Source: Ridgeia piscesae
Taxonomy: Eukaryota; Annelida; Polychaeta; Sabellida; Siboglinidae
DNA: 64,000 nucleotides
Assembly (NCBI GenBank): GCA_025642075.2
Contig: JAODUO010001060.1
Span: forward strand, 1-64,000
Reading direction: 5' to 3'
The position numbers and the translations under genes were made by a program. Shown here piece by piece: positions 34,601 to 47,700 of this stretch. Numbering within the stretch: position 1 is the first letter of the stretch; every line of letters starts with the position of its first letter. The notes beneath the pieces were generated by a model. That model saw only the letters and a list, made by a program, of their open reading frames with translations. It had not been told where the DNA came from and made no database searches.

Positions 34601-37600
34601 TCAGACCAACTATTAAATAAAAACTAAGATAAGGATATACTTTTATAAGATAATACTGTACTATTAAAAGTATTTAGTCACATAAAAATAAACAGAAATA
34701 CAAATTTTCTGTTGTTTATGAAGCACAGATTATGGCAGGATTAGCCTTGATTACCCAGGCTCCGTGAGGTGGCAGCACTTGTTAGCCCCCACACGGATAA
34801 CATTCCAAAGCTGGCTAAGTGACCAGATTGTCTTCTTTGTGAAGTTACGCAGCCAGGTAAGATTCAGTTAAGTGAGACGAGTAAGTGACCAGAATGTGTC
34901 ATGTCATCCATGCAGGTGAAGTTCGCCACACTGTCTGATTACTTTGTCGCCCTGCGAGAACGGGCTGGGGCGGCCCCCGAGAACATACCCCCTCACTACC
35001 CAGTGCTCAGTGGAGACTTCTACACGTATGCCGACCGTGATGACCACTACTGGAGTGGCTACTTCACGTCACGACCCTTCTACAAGCGACTCAACAGAGT
35101 GATGGAATCACACCTCAGGTAATAACAAAAATACCTGAATAGGATTCATGACTCATGTAACAACCCTGGTATTGTAATACACACAACAGGGTGATAGAGT
35201 CACATCTCGAGTTAAGAACCTCCAGTGGTGTCTGTGGCTAGATAGCTTCTGTGACATATGCACTCATGGGAAACAACATTGTCATGTAAACACACTGGCT
35301 ATGGTGAGTTTAACCCAACCAAGACTTTGTCGAGATGGTGTTTGGCTAAATAAACAAAATTCAACACATTAACTAATTTTGAACTGAAGTTGGGGTCATG
35401 TTGTAGAGGGACTTACCTTTACATGAGTTGGTGCCTGTTGTTAGAGGAACTTACCTTTACAGGAGTTGGTGCCTGTTGTTAGAGGAACTTACCTTTACAG
35501 GAGTTGGTGCCTGTTGTAGAGGGACTTACCTTTACATGAGTTGGTGCCTGTTGTAGAGGGACTTACCTTTACAGGAGTTGGAGTCTGTTGTAGAGGGACT
35601 TACCTTTACAGGAGTTGGTGCCTGTTGTAGAGGGACTTACATTTACAGGAGTTGGTGCCTGTTGTAGAGGGACTTACATTTACAGGAGTTAGTGCCTGTT
35701 GTAGAGGGACTTACATTTACAGGAGTTGGTGCCTGTTGTAGAGGGACCGAGCTGCTGTTCTCCCAGGCAGTGGTTGTGGCCAGTCGCAGTGGAGCCGGTG
35801 GGTTTGTGAGAGACCTCATGAAGACGATGGTGACCGCTAGACGCAGTCTGGCTCTCTTCCAGCACCATGATGGCATCACAGGCACAGCACGTGAGCTCGT
35901 TGTCGCAGACTACGGGCAGAAGTAAGATCCGTACCGGTCACAGCTTTTAGGTTACTCCGATCGTATTTCCATGTTCATAAGTAATTTATTTAGTTTAATA
36001 CATGTTCAGTTATATTACCCGAACAAATTATATTACAAGCTGTAATTGGCTTGTAATTTAAAATAATTGTATTTCTTGTAAATAACATTCACCTAATAGT
36101 TTGCTGTTACAGTGAAAAGAAAACATCTGCTCAGAAATCTATTTCTCATACAATACCAAAGTGATATTCAGGTCAAAATATTCAAGTTAATCTTGCTACC
36201 AGCTAGCAAAACTCATCCATTGCATACTGTTACAATACAAATCATACCTTTTCAAAAGGTCGTCATAAAAATATGAGTGAGATATCGTGCAAAATGAATT
36301 GTTTATTATAATAGAATTATAGCATCTCTGTTAGGTCAGATAGTCATGGTGATATTATTATTATCTGAACGTCATCAAAACAATATGGAATAAACAAACA
36401 CGTCGTCCTGCTACAATGTAATTACTGAGTGGACACATTCCCTTCATCTTGTGAGGCAAACGTAGCCATAGGGACATTTGGTTAGTGAAGATGCTCTGAT
36501 AGACAGCATTTAATATATATATATAACATGGTTCACTAGAAGGATACATTAAGACAAAGCTGCTGATTGCTGTTGCTCTGAGTGACACTTGCCTTGCTGC
36601 AGACTGCTGTCAGCCATCCAGGGCATGAAGGAAGTGATGGTGCAGTCAGCTGAACTGTTGCTCTCCATCGATCCCAAACTCTACACGTACAAGGCCGATA
36701 ACTCCTTCTTTGATGTGGTGAGTCAACAAGGCATTGTGTCTCACACGGATGTGACAGTCTTCATGAAAGTCGTGACGAGTTTTGCTTTCATGTAAATACT
36801 TGTAGACTGATGTAATATCTGATGTGATTTATGTCGGTGATACACCCTGTGATACATGACTGACTTGTGTCTGTGTGATACATGACTGACTTGTGTCTGC
36901 ATGATACACCCTGTGATACATGACTGGCTGGTGAGTGCATTATACACCCTGTGATACATGACTGACTTGTGTCTGCATAATACACCCTTTGATACATGAC
37001 AACTGGTGTCTGCATGATACACCCTGTGATATATAAATGTGATCCATGCCTGTGTGTAACACCCTGTGATGCACAACTATGGGCCTAACATATGCGATAC
37101 ACATTCTGTGATACATGACAGTGACCCATGCATGAGTGATACACCCTGTAATACACTTGTGCACTTTTTATACACCCTGTGATAGATCACAACCATGATC
37201 TGTGATTGTGATACAGCACTGTGTTATGTGCCTGTGTGATACACCACTGTGATACACCTCGTGTGATTGTAGGATGAGACTCGAGCGAGTCATGACTCAC
37301 TTCCTGTGAGGACTGTGCTACAAGTTGGCACTGGCCAGAGTCGGTGAGTAGACTGGGTACAATTCCGTCCCATTCATTGCATACTACTGGTGATGTATCA
37401 ATATATTCTGACATGTCACAAATAGCATCAAGAATAGCTAAATGAGTCATATTGATGTCACCCGGTTGAATTGTTCTTGTCATGTATACATCTGGAAATT
37501 CATTTGGATTTTGTTGAGACCATCCCATATATTTTAGATGTGATCATGAGTTGTAAAATGCATATCCTTTTAAGTACAATAAAGTAAAGTGAAAAAGATT

Positions 37601-40600
37601 CCATTCATAAAACCTAACTCAATGTTGGCGTATGTGATTTTTTTATAGACATACCTAAAATTAAGGGGGAAAAAATCTCAAATTATTACTGCACTCGAAA
37701 TTTTTTAATTGAAAAATTAAATTTCCATCATAACTCCGTGATCACCCCTTATGGGGGTAACATTTTTGCACATCGCTGCTGATGGTATCGGGTTTCTGTG
37801 TACAACAAATCTTAGCTTTAGTCTCTCAGGATTGAGACCCTTCACAAGAAGTAGTATTATGACAGTTTATGACTGTGTCTGTTCGCTGCTGTTACAGCTC
37901 TGTGACTCTGTACAATTCCCTCGGCCATGCAAGACAGACGGTGGTGAGGCTGTATGTGTCGACACCCCATGTACAGCTCAGAGATCCCCTCAACAACATT
38001 GTCCCCTGTCAGGTGGAACCATTCTGGAATGAGGATGAGACAGTCTCAAACACAGTCTACAAGGTATGTCCAGCAGTGATACTCAAATTGCCTTATTCGT
38101 AGTGTGGTATCTCACAAAGAGGGAATTAAAAAATTACATTTATTATTTATTTTGATGTATTTAAAAAAAATATCTGCAGTTTTCATTACTTTTCTTAAGC
38201 TGACATAAAATATACAATAATAAAATATTTCTTTGTCGTCTGCTTAAGGAAGACAAGCCAGTTAAAATGTAACTGATCTAGCATGATTATTACCAGAAAT
38301 ACGATGTTTCCAAATTTGAAAACTGGTTTTGTCAAACGGGTGTCAAAGGTTGAATAACAGCATTGATTACATGAAAGAGCTACGCCTTATCCATAAATAA
38401 CAATTATTTAGAGATATGTAATTGTTATTACAGATACCTTTTTAGAGAAAACCTACAAAGAACCTGAAACATGGAAGAGACACCTTTTTAGTTGGTATTT
38501 CTGTTTTTTATTGCTCAACCAATTTGACCAGTATTTATGTTTCAAGTGGCTGATTTCAGAATGTTTCTCGTAGTCTCTGAGGCTGTCCATCATGTGGTGT
38601 CTGTGAATGTGTTTCAGTTGGTGTTTGTGGCTAATGTGCCAGCTTTAGGACTCAGATCGTACACACTGCATGGGATGGCGGACGGGGAAAGGCAACAGGG
38701 CGTTCTAGCCAAAGTTGACATTTACAATTCTGCACACAGCTCGCTACGCTTAGATACAGAGTAAGTATTCAGACACAGAGTAAGTACTTAGGCATATATA
38801 GTAAGACTTAGGCACAGTAAGTACTTAGACACATAGTATGTACTTAGACATATAGTAAGTACGTAGACACAGTAAGTACTTAAGACACAGAGTATGTACT
38901 TTTAGAGACAGTAAGATCTTAGACACAGAGAGTAAGTACTTAGACACAGTAAGTACTTAAGACACAGAGAGTAAGTACTTAGAGACAGTAAGATCTTAGA
39001 CACAGAGAGAAATTTTGAGACAGTAAGAGACACGGGGTAAGTACTTAGAGACAGTAAGATCTTAGACACAGAGAGTAAGTACTTAGAGACAGTAAGATCT
39101 TAGACACAGAGAGTAAGTACTTAGAGACAGTAAGGTCTTAGACACAGAGAGTAAGTACTTAGAGACAGTTCTTAGACACGAGAGTGTCTGAGACAGTAAG
39201 GTCAGACAGGAGAGTAAGTACTTAGAGACAGTAAATCTTAGACACAGAGAGTAAGTACTTAGAGACAGTAATTTTAACTTACAGAAAAAACAGAGGGTAA
39301 GTACTTAGGCATACTTAAAAGTAAGACTTAGAGACAGTAAGATCTTAGACACAGAGAAACTTAGAGACAGTAAGTCTTAGACACAGAGAGTAAGTACTTA
39401 GAGACAGTAAGTCTTAGACACAGAGAGTAAGTACTTAGAGACAGTAAGATCTTAGACACAGAGAGTAAGTACTTAGAGACAGTAAGGTCTTAGACACAGA
39501 GAGTAAGTACTTAGAGACAGTAAGATCTTAGACACAGAGAGTAAGTACTTAGAGACAGTAAGATCTTAGACACAGAGAAGTAAGTACTTAGAGACAGTAA
39601 GATCTTAGACACAGAGAGTAAGTACTTAGAGACAGTAAGATCTTAGACACAGAGAGTAAGTACTTAGAGACAGTAAGGTCTTAGACACAGAGAGTAAGTA
39701 CTTAGAGACAGTAAGATCTTAGACACAGAGAGTAAGTACTTAGAGACAGTAAGATCTTAGACACAGAGAGTAAGTACTTAGAGACAGTAAGATCTTAGAC
39801 ACAGAGAGTAAGTACTTAGAGACAGTAAGATCTTAGACACAGAGAGTAAGTACTTAGAGACAGTAAGATCTTAGACACAGAGAGTAAGTACTTAGAGACA
39901 GTAAGATCTTAGACACGAGAGTAAGTACTTAGAGACAGTAAGATCTTAGACACAGAGAGTAAGTACTTAGAGACAGTAAGATCTTAGACACAGAGAGTAA
40001 GTACTTAGAGACAGTAAGATCTTAGACACAGAGAGTAAGTACTTAGAGACAGTAAGATCTTAGACACAGAGAGTAAGTACTTAGAGACAGTAAGATCTTA
40101 GACACAGAGAGTAAGTACTTAGAGACAGTAAGATCTTAGACACAGAGAGTAAGTACTTAGAGACAGTAAGGTCTTAGACAGAGGGGTAAGTACTTAGAGA
40201 CAGTAAGATCTTAGACACAGAGAGTAAGTACTTAGAGACAGTAAGATCTTAGACACAGAGAGTAAGTACTTAGAGACAGTAAGATCTTAGACACGAGAGT
40301 AAGTACTTAGAGACAGTAAGATCTTAGACACAGAGAGTAAGTACTTAGAGACAGTAAGGTCTTAGACAGAGAGTAAGTACTTAGAGACAGTAAGATCTTA
40401 GACACAGAGAGTAAGTACTTAGAGACAGTAAGATCTTAGACACAGAGAGTAAGTACTTAGAGACAGTAAGGTCTGAGACACAGAGAGTAAGTACTTAGAG
40501 ACAGTAAGATCTTAGACACAGAGAGTAAGTACTTAGAGACAGTAAGGTCTTAGACACAGAGAGTAAGTACTTAGAGACAGTAAGATCTTAGACACAGAGA

Positions 40601-43600
40601 GTAAGTACTTAGAGACAGTAAGATCTTAGACACAGAGAGTAAGTACTTAGAGACAGTAAGATCTTAGACACAGAGAGTAAGTACTTAGAGACAGTAAGGT
40701 CTTAGACACAGAGAGTAAGTACTTAGAGACAGTAAGGTCTTAGACACAGAGAGTAAGTACTTAGAGACAGTAAGGTCTTAGACACAGAGAGTAAGTACTT
40801 AGAGACAGTAAGGTCTTAGACACAGAGAGTAAGTACTTAGAGACAGTAAGATCTTAGACACAGAGAGTAAGTACTTAGAGACAGTAAGATCTTAGACACA
40901 GAGAGTAAGTACTTAGAGACAGTAAGGTCTTAGACAGAGAGTAAGTACTTAGAGACAGTAAGATCTTAGACACAGAGAGTAAGTACTTAGAGACAGTAAG
41001 ATCTTAGACACAGAGAGTAAGTACTTAGAGACAGTAAGATCTTAGACACAGAGAGTAAGTACTTAGAGACAGTAAGATCTTAGACACAGAGAGTAAGTAC
41101 TTAGAGACAGTAAGGTCTTAGACACAGAGAGTAAGTACTTAGAGACAGTAAGATCTTAGACAGAGAGAGTAAGTACTTAGAGACAGTAAGATCTTAGACA
41201 CAGAGAGTAAGTACTTAGAGACAGTAAGATCTTAGACACAGAGAGTAAGTACTTAGAGACAGTAAGGTCTTAGACAAGAGAGTAAGTACTTAGAGACAGT
41301 AAGGTCTTAGACACAGAGAGTAAGTACTTAGAGACAGTAAGATCTTAGACACAGAGAGTAAGTACTTAGAGACAGTAAGGTCTGAGACACAGAGAGTAAG
41401 TACTTAGAGACAGTAAGGTCTTAGACACAGAGAGTAAGTACTTAGAGACAGTAAGGTCTGAGACACAGAGAGTAAGTACTTAGAGACAGTAAGATCTTAG
41501 ACACAGAGAGTAAGTACTTAGAGACAGTAAGGTCTTAGACACAGAGAGTAAGTACTTAGAGACAGTAAGATCTTAGACACAGAGAGTAAGTACTTAGAGA
41601 CAGTAAGATCTTAGACACAGAGAGTAAGTACTTAGAGACAGTAAGGTCTGAGACACAGAGAGTAAGTACTTAGAGACAGTAAGTCTTAGACACAGAGAGT
41701 AAGTACTTAGAGACAGTAAGATCTTAGACACAGAGAGTAAGTACTTAGAGACAGTAAGGTCTGAGACACAGAGATTAAGTACTTATAGACAGTAAGGTCT
41801 TAGACACAGAGAGTAAGTACTTAGAGACAGTAAGGTCTGAGACACAGAGAGTAAGTACTTAGAGACAGTAAGATCTTAGACACAGAGAGTAAGTACTTAG
41901 AGACAGTAAGATCTTAGACACAGAGAGTAAGTACTTAGAGACAGTAAGGTCTTAGACAGAGAGTAAGTACTTAGAGACAGTAAGATCTTAGACACAGAGA
42001 GTAAGTACTTAGAGACAATAAGGTCTTAGACACAGAGAGTAAGTACTTAGAGACAGTAAGATCTTAGACACAGAGAGTAAGTACTTAGAGACAGTAAGAT
42101 CTTAGACACAGAGAGTAAGTACTTAGAGACAGTAAGGTCTTAGACACAGAGAGTAAGTACTTAGAGACAGTAAGATCTTAGACACAGAGAGTAAGTACTT
42201 AGAGACAGTAAGATCTTAGACACAGAGAGTAAGTACTTAGAGACAGTAAGATCTTAGACACAGAGAGTAAGTACTTAGAGACAGTAAGATCTTAGACACA
42301 GAGAGTAAGTACTTAGAGACAGTAAGGTCTTAGACAGAGAGTAAGTACTTAGAGACAGTAAGGTCTGAGACACAGAGTAAGTACATAGAGACAGTAAGGT
42401 CTGAGACACAGAGTAAGTACTGTATGCCGTCCTACATGTTGGCACAAAATAAGAGTCCTTGCATACAGAATTAGTACAGTACAACATGCTACATTTACAC
42501 ACAGTTGACATGACCTTGACAAAGTGACTCGAATTATATGAGACAGATAACATCATTTAGATGACGTGATTAAGGTGATGTGACTCAGGTGACACGACAC
42601 AAATGACCCGGCACAGATTAACATAACTCGTATGACATGTCACAAATTACATGGCGCAGATTATGTGACAGATATTGTCACTCAAATTATGTGACACTGG
42701 TCACTGATGACACGACAACTAAAATAAAATAGTAAAATGACACACAACTGTGTGGCACAGACAAAAATGACACGAGACCTGTGACACAGATGACAGATGA
42801 GACGTCTCTAATGATGTGACACTGTGTTGTTTCAGCGGTGTGTTCACGGTAGTGAGGAAGCCAAGCTTGGTCGGTGTCACTTTGGAGAACAATGACCTCA
42901 AGGTGACCTTCTCCGAGGTCACAGGTCTCATGGACGTAAGTGTTCCCTAAAGACAAGGGTGCATTCTCACTGCTGTTACTGTGCATGTCGCGCTGTTGTG
43001 GAGGTCATGATCAACGTGTCGGTTAACAACATGGTCCTGAAATCATTTAACCCTCGCTAGATGTTTGCCATTACCTAGTGACAAGGTCCGAGATTGAGTA
43101 ACGTCTAAACAGATAAACAATAGTCACAGGATAATACAGTTTCAATACATTATCATAGTTTCACAAAGTGTAATTGTTAGTATTTTCCTCAAACAAACTG
43201 TTGTTAGCCTTTCTTCAGATTTATGTGAAGACTGCGTTTTGCGCACGCTACTGCTGTAATTGTCACTGTTATTGTGTCCTGGTGCTCTATGAACTGGTAA
43301 TACTGCTGGGTGTGTCACAATAAACATTAGTTGTATGTTTGTATTTCTTTCTGCAGGCGGTCCTGGTCAAGTCGACAGGGGAACACGTATCTGCGAGCAT
43401 GCAGTTTGTCAAGTACGGTGCTAAGCATGGCAAGGAGCGCAGTGGCGCCTACCTCTTTCTGCCAGATGGCGCAGCTAAGGTAGACTTAGATACAGTCGAA
43501 TCTCACCTTTACTGTCACCTCAATTGTAAAGCCAACTTGTAATTAAGGTCACTCTGTGACAGGCCCAAATTGTTTTTTAAAAATTAAATTGCATTGTACA

Positions 43601-46600
43601 GGAAATTAGTGTGGTTAACAAATTCTTCTGTTACTTAATAAATTATACCGTAATTTAATAAGTTCTACTGTAACTTAATACGTTCTGGTGTCATTTAATG
43701 AGTTCTATCATGACTTGTTCATTTTACCACGTAGTCAGATAAATGTCACTTTGATCTCTGGCCTGTTGTTACTAATGTTTTATGAAGCTACTGATATGGT
43801 TTGTCTGTTAAATGGTGATTGTTCTCATGTGTAGTTGTTTTCTTGTGACAATGGTCTCGTGCTTATATTTTAACAGCTACTGCATTACGTTTGTCTTTGT
43901 ATGTACTGTGTACCACCCTGTTTTGTATTATAACTTAGTCTTCGTAGCAGTTCACTTTCTGTGATGTTTTGTTTTATCTTTGTGACCACTGGCCTATTAT
44001 CATCCAGTGTTTATATTTGTAGCCGCTGGCCTATAACAATCCAATTGTGCGAGTTGTGAGTGGGGACATTCTTTCGGAAGTACACGTGCTGCTACCTGGT
44101 GTTGAACATATCATCAGCCTACACAATTCACCGGGTGAGTTGTAGTACACTGTACTTGTTTTTGTAATTTTATCTACATGTGAAGTGGCAGAGGTGGGAG
44201 CTCATACTGGTTAATAAACCACCAAAAGGGTGCTTATGTTAGTTTGAATGATATGACACATATCTGTCGATTTGTTTTTGTTGTATATCAGTTAATTTAT
44301 TGGAAGTCACAATGTTCGATGTTTGCAGTTTCCACGTGTATGTTGGGATACAGCTTGGGATCGAGTGCTAACGAAACTATTCTCAGAGGTTACTTTACAG
44401 GGATAATTTGTTTGTTATATTTGTTGCACAAACATGTTTGACATGTCTCGGTATTGTTATTTAAATCACGTGACAATTCAACAGAACATCAACTGTGTGT
44501 TTCACAGGTGTTGATGGGCAGACAATTGATGTGTCAAACACAGTTGACATTCGTAACGAAAATGACATTGAACTGGCAATGCGCATAGTAACCAACATCG
44601 AGAATGAGAACGGCGAATTCTACACTGATCTTAATGGATTCCAGGTATGCCTAATGATGTCAATGTTACCTCCACTGAATCAATGTTGAGAGCTGAATTG
44701 CCTTCAAGATGTTGATTTAGCACCAGTTTATCTTGCAGAACTTGTTCAACCACAAAATGCACCAACACTGCATCAATGGATAACTAAAATGTGTATTGGC
44801 GATTTGGCATTTGGCGCAGCAGCACGTCAACTATGGAGTGAATTACCTGTGAACATTCATGCATCTGGGACACTTTCTATGTTTAGAAAGTGTTTAAAAA
44901 CATATCTTTTTATTAGACATTTTAATTAATTCAAATTGTTTTGAAATGACGAACATTGCTTTAGAATGTCTTCATTTTAGTGTTTTAAACTTTTCAATCA
45001 GTGGTTAATTTTTATATTAATTTATAAAATTTAGATATATCTTTTTAGTATTATACATCTTAAAACCAGTGTTTATATAGTTTATTTTCATTAATATTTT
45101 TATTTATTAAATTGCTTGTACAGCACATCGATTCACCAAGCAGGAATTAGCACTAGAGAAAAATCGTATTATTATCAATGACATAGTGTACCAGTGTATC
45201 ATGGCTCTTCTGACGTACGTTGTTTTCGTACACTGGCAGCCGTTTGTTCATTGTCCTGTGTCTTTGATTTTAGATGCAGAAGCGCAAGACTCTGTCGAAG
45301 TTACCCCTCCAGGGCAACTTTTACCCTATGCCTGCAATGGCTTACCTTGAGTCTGACAAGGTTCGATTGAGTATACTTAGTGCACAGTCACTAGGCGTGG
45401 CCAGTCTCAAGACAGGTAAGTCTTCATCATACACATCATCCGAAGTTAGTTTGGGAACACTGATGCTGTCTGTTTTAGCCTGTGTACTTGTGGTGTACTA
45501 ATGACTGTATTAGTGTCTAGTCGGAGAAGAGCCTGTTTCTATATTCTTATTGCTTTACACAAGGTTAAGATGTCCCTGGATTTCAGTTAATACACATACA
45601 GAAATTGTGTTTTTGTGGGATGGTATTAGATATGTGTGGTAGCGTATCAGATGTATTGTACAGGTTATCACTGTTGTAGGCTTACTCAGTACGTGTTTGT
45701 ACACTGTAGTCATGTTGTCCTGTGTTTTGTTAAAACGATTTGTAGCTGTGTTATGCGTGTTAAAACATTTGTGCTGTGCGTTAACGCTGCGTGGTGTTGG
45801 TTCAGACCTCAGTTGAAGGGTGTTTTGTACACTGTAGGTCATGTTTTGGTTGAGTGTGTTGTAAGATGTTAGTGTGTTATGCTATGTGTTGTAGTGTTGG
45901 TTGTGTGTGTTAAGTTGGTAGTGTATGTTGTAAGTTGTTAGTGTATTGTGTTCTGTTATAGTGTGTTGTGTGTGTTGTAAGCTGTTAGTGTGTTACAGTG
46001 TTGGTTGTGTGTTATGCCATGTGTTGTAGTGTTGGTTGTGTGTGTGTGTTGTAAGCTGTTAGTGTGTTATGCCATGTGTTGTAGTGTTGGTTGTGTGTGT
46101 GTGTGTGTTGTAAGTTGTTAGTGTGTTATGCCGTGTGTTGTAGGTTGGCTAGAGGTGATGCAGGACCGGCGTCTGTCACACGATGACAACAGGGGACTAG
46201 GTCAGGGCATCCATGATAACAAACGAACTCCTAATAAGTTCAGCATACTTGTGGAGATACGAAAAGCATCTAGCACCGTGAGTAAAACCACTCGCCTTGT
46301 GAGAGTTTCATTATATTAATTTTAGTTATGTAGTGTTTGTTGCACTTGTTAGTAGCACAGCATGCTCACAGGTTGAGTCCATTCAATCCATTGAGACCTT
46401 TGACACTAGAATATTACCCCTCGGGGTAACAGTTTTAGAGAACATGCTTAACATTAAGAATTATATACATTTTAATGTTTGCAGAAAAATTGTATATAAA
46501 CTGGCATAATAAAATGTTAACACCTGTGAGTGGCTGTTGCTTCCCAGATAAGTCGAGGTGGTGTTCAGCCTGCCCTGCCCTGCCCTGCCCTGCCCTGCCC

Positions 46601-47458
46601 TGCCCTGCCCTGCCCTGCCCTGCCCTGCCCTGCCCTGCCCTGCCCTGCCCTGCCCTGCCCTGCCCTGCCCTGCCCTGCCCTGCCCTGCCCTGCCCTGCCC
46701 TGCCCTGCCCTGCCCTGCCCTGCCCTGCCCTGCCTCATTGCACCTCACCTCACCTCACCTCATCTCACCTCACCTCACCTCACCTTACCTTACCTTACTT
46801 CTTGCAGGTGGGACCTGCCAGCACCGTGGGGTTCCCGTCCCTTATGTCTCACTTGGCGTTGCAAGAACTAGTTCACCACATACACGTGCTGCCAGCACGC
46901 ATGGCCGGACCTCCAACCGGACAGCGCCACAACTTCACGGGTCTGACCACACAACTGCCCTGTGATGTCCACTTGCTCAACCTGCGGACCTTGCAGTCTA
47001 CCTCTCAGTCGACACACACTGCCCTCCTCCTTCACAGACTCGGGGTCGACTGTGGATTCCCCACCTACGGCGTCACGTGTCAATGCAGCAGTAGCAAGGT
47101 GAGATATCCCCAAGGACTTAGTCAGAAACACATCTGGCAGTCTTGAAGACTGGCAGATCACTGGCCAAGACTGGTTGTTATAACTGAAAAAGACTGGTGG
47201 AATGTACAAGGAGCTGACTGTAGATAAACAAATATGTCCAAGTATACGGGCCATGTGCGTGTAAATATATGTTCTTCCATGTGAGCAAATAAAAGAACTT
47301 TGTGGAGTACTTTTTTTAAATAAAACATTTACATGTGAATGCATTATTATTGCTTGTATGTATGTATGTATGTATGTGTATGTATGTATGTATGTATGTA
47401 TGTATGTATGTATGTATGTATGTATGTATGTATGTATGTATGTATGTATGTATGTATG

Positions 47459-47489
<31 letters not shown>

Positions 47490-47619
47490 TGTATGTATGT
47501 ATGTTGTATGTATGTATGTATGTATGTATGTATGTATATATACATTTCTTTTAGTATGTTTTTATTTCCTGGCTTTATTACATTCATCTACACCCAAATT
47601 TAACAAGTTATATATACAC

Positions 47620-47661
<42 letters not shown>

Positions 47662-47666
47662 TATAT

Positions 47667-47700
<34 letters not shown>

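Noticed and set aside
38761..42420. CRISPR-like array
   Set aside because: Units are contiguous 38-mers without unique spacers, in an intron of a eukaryotic gene.
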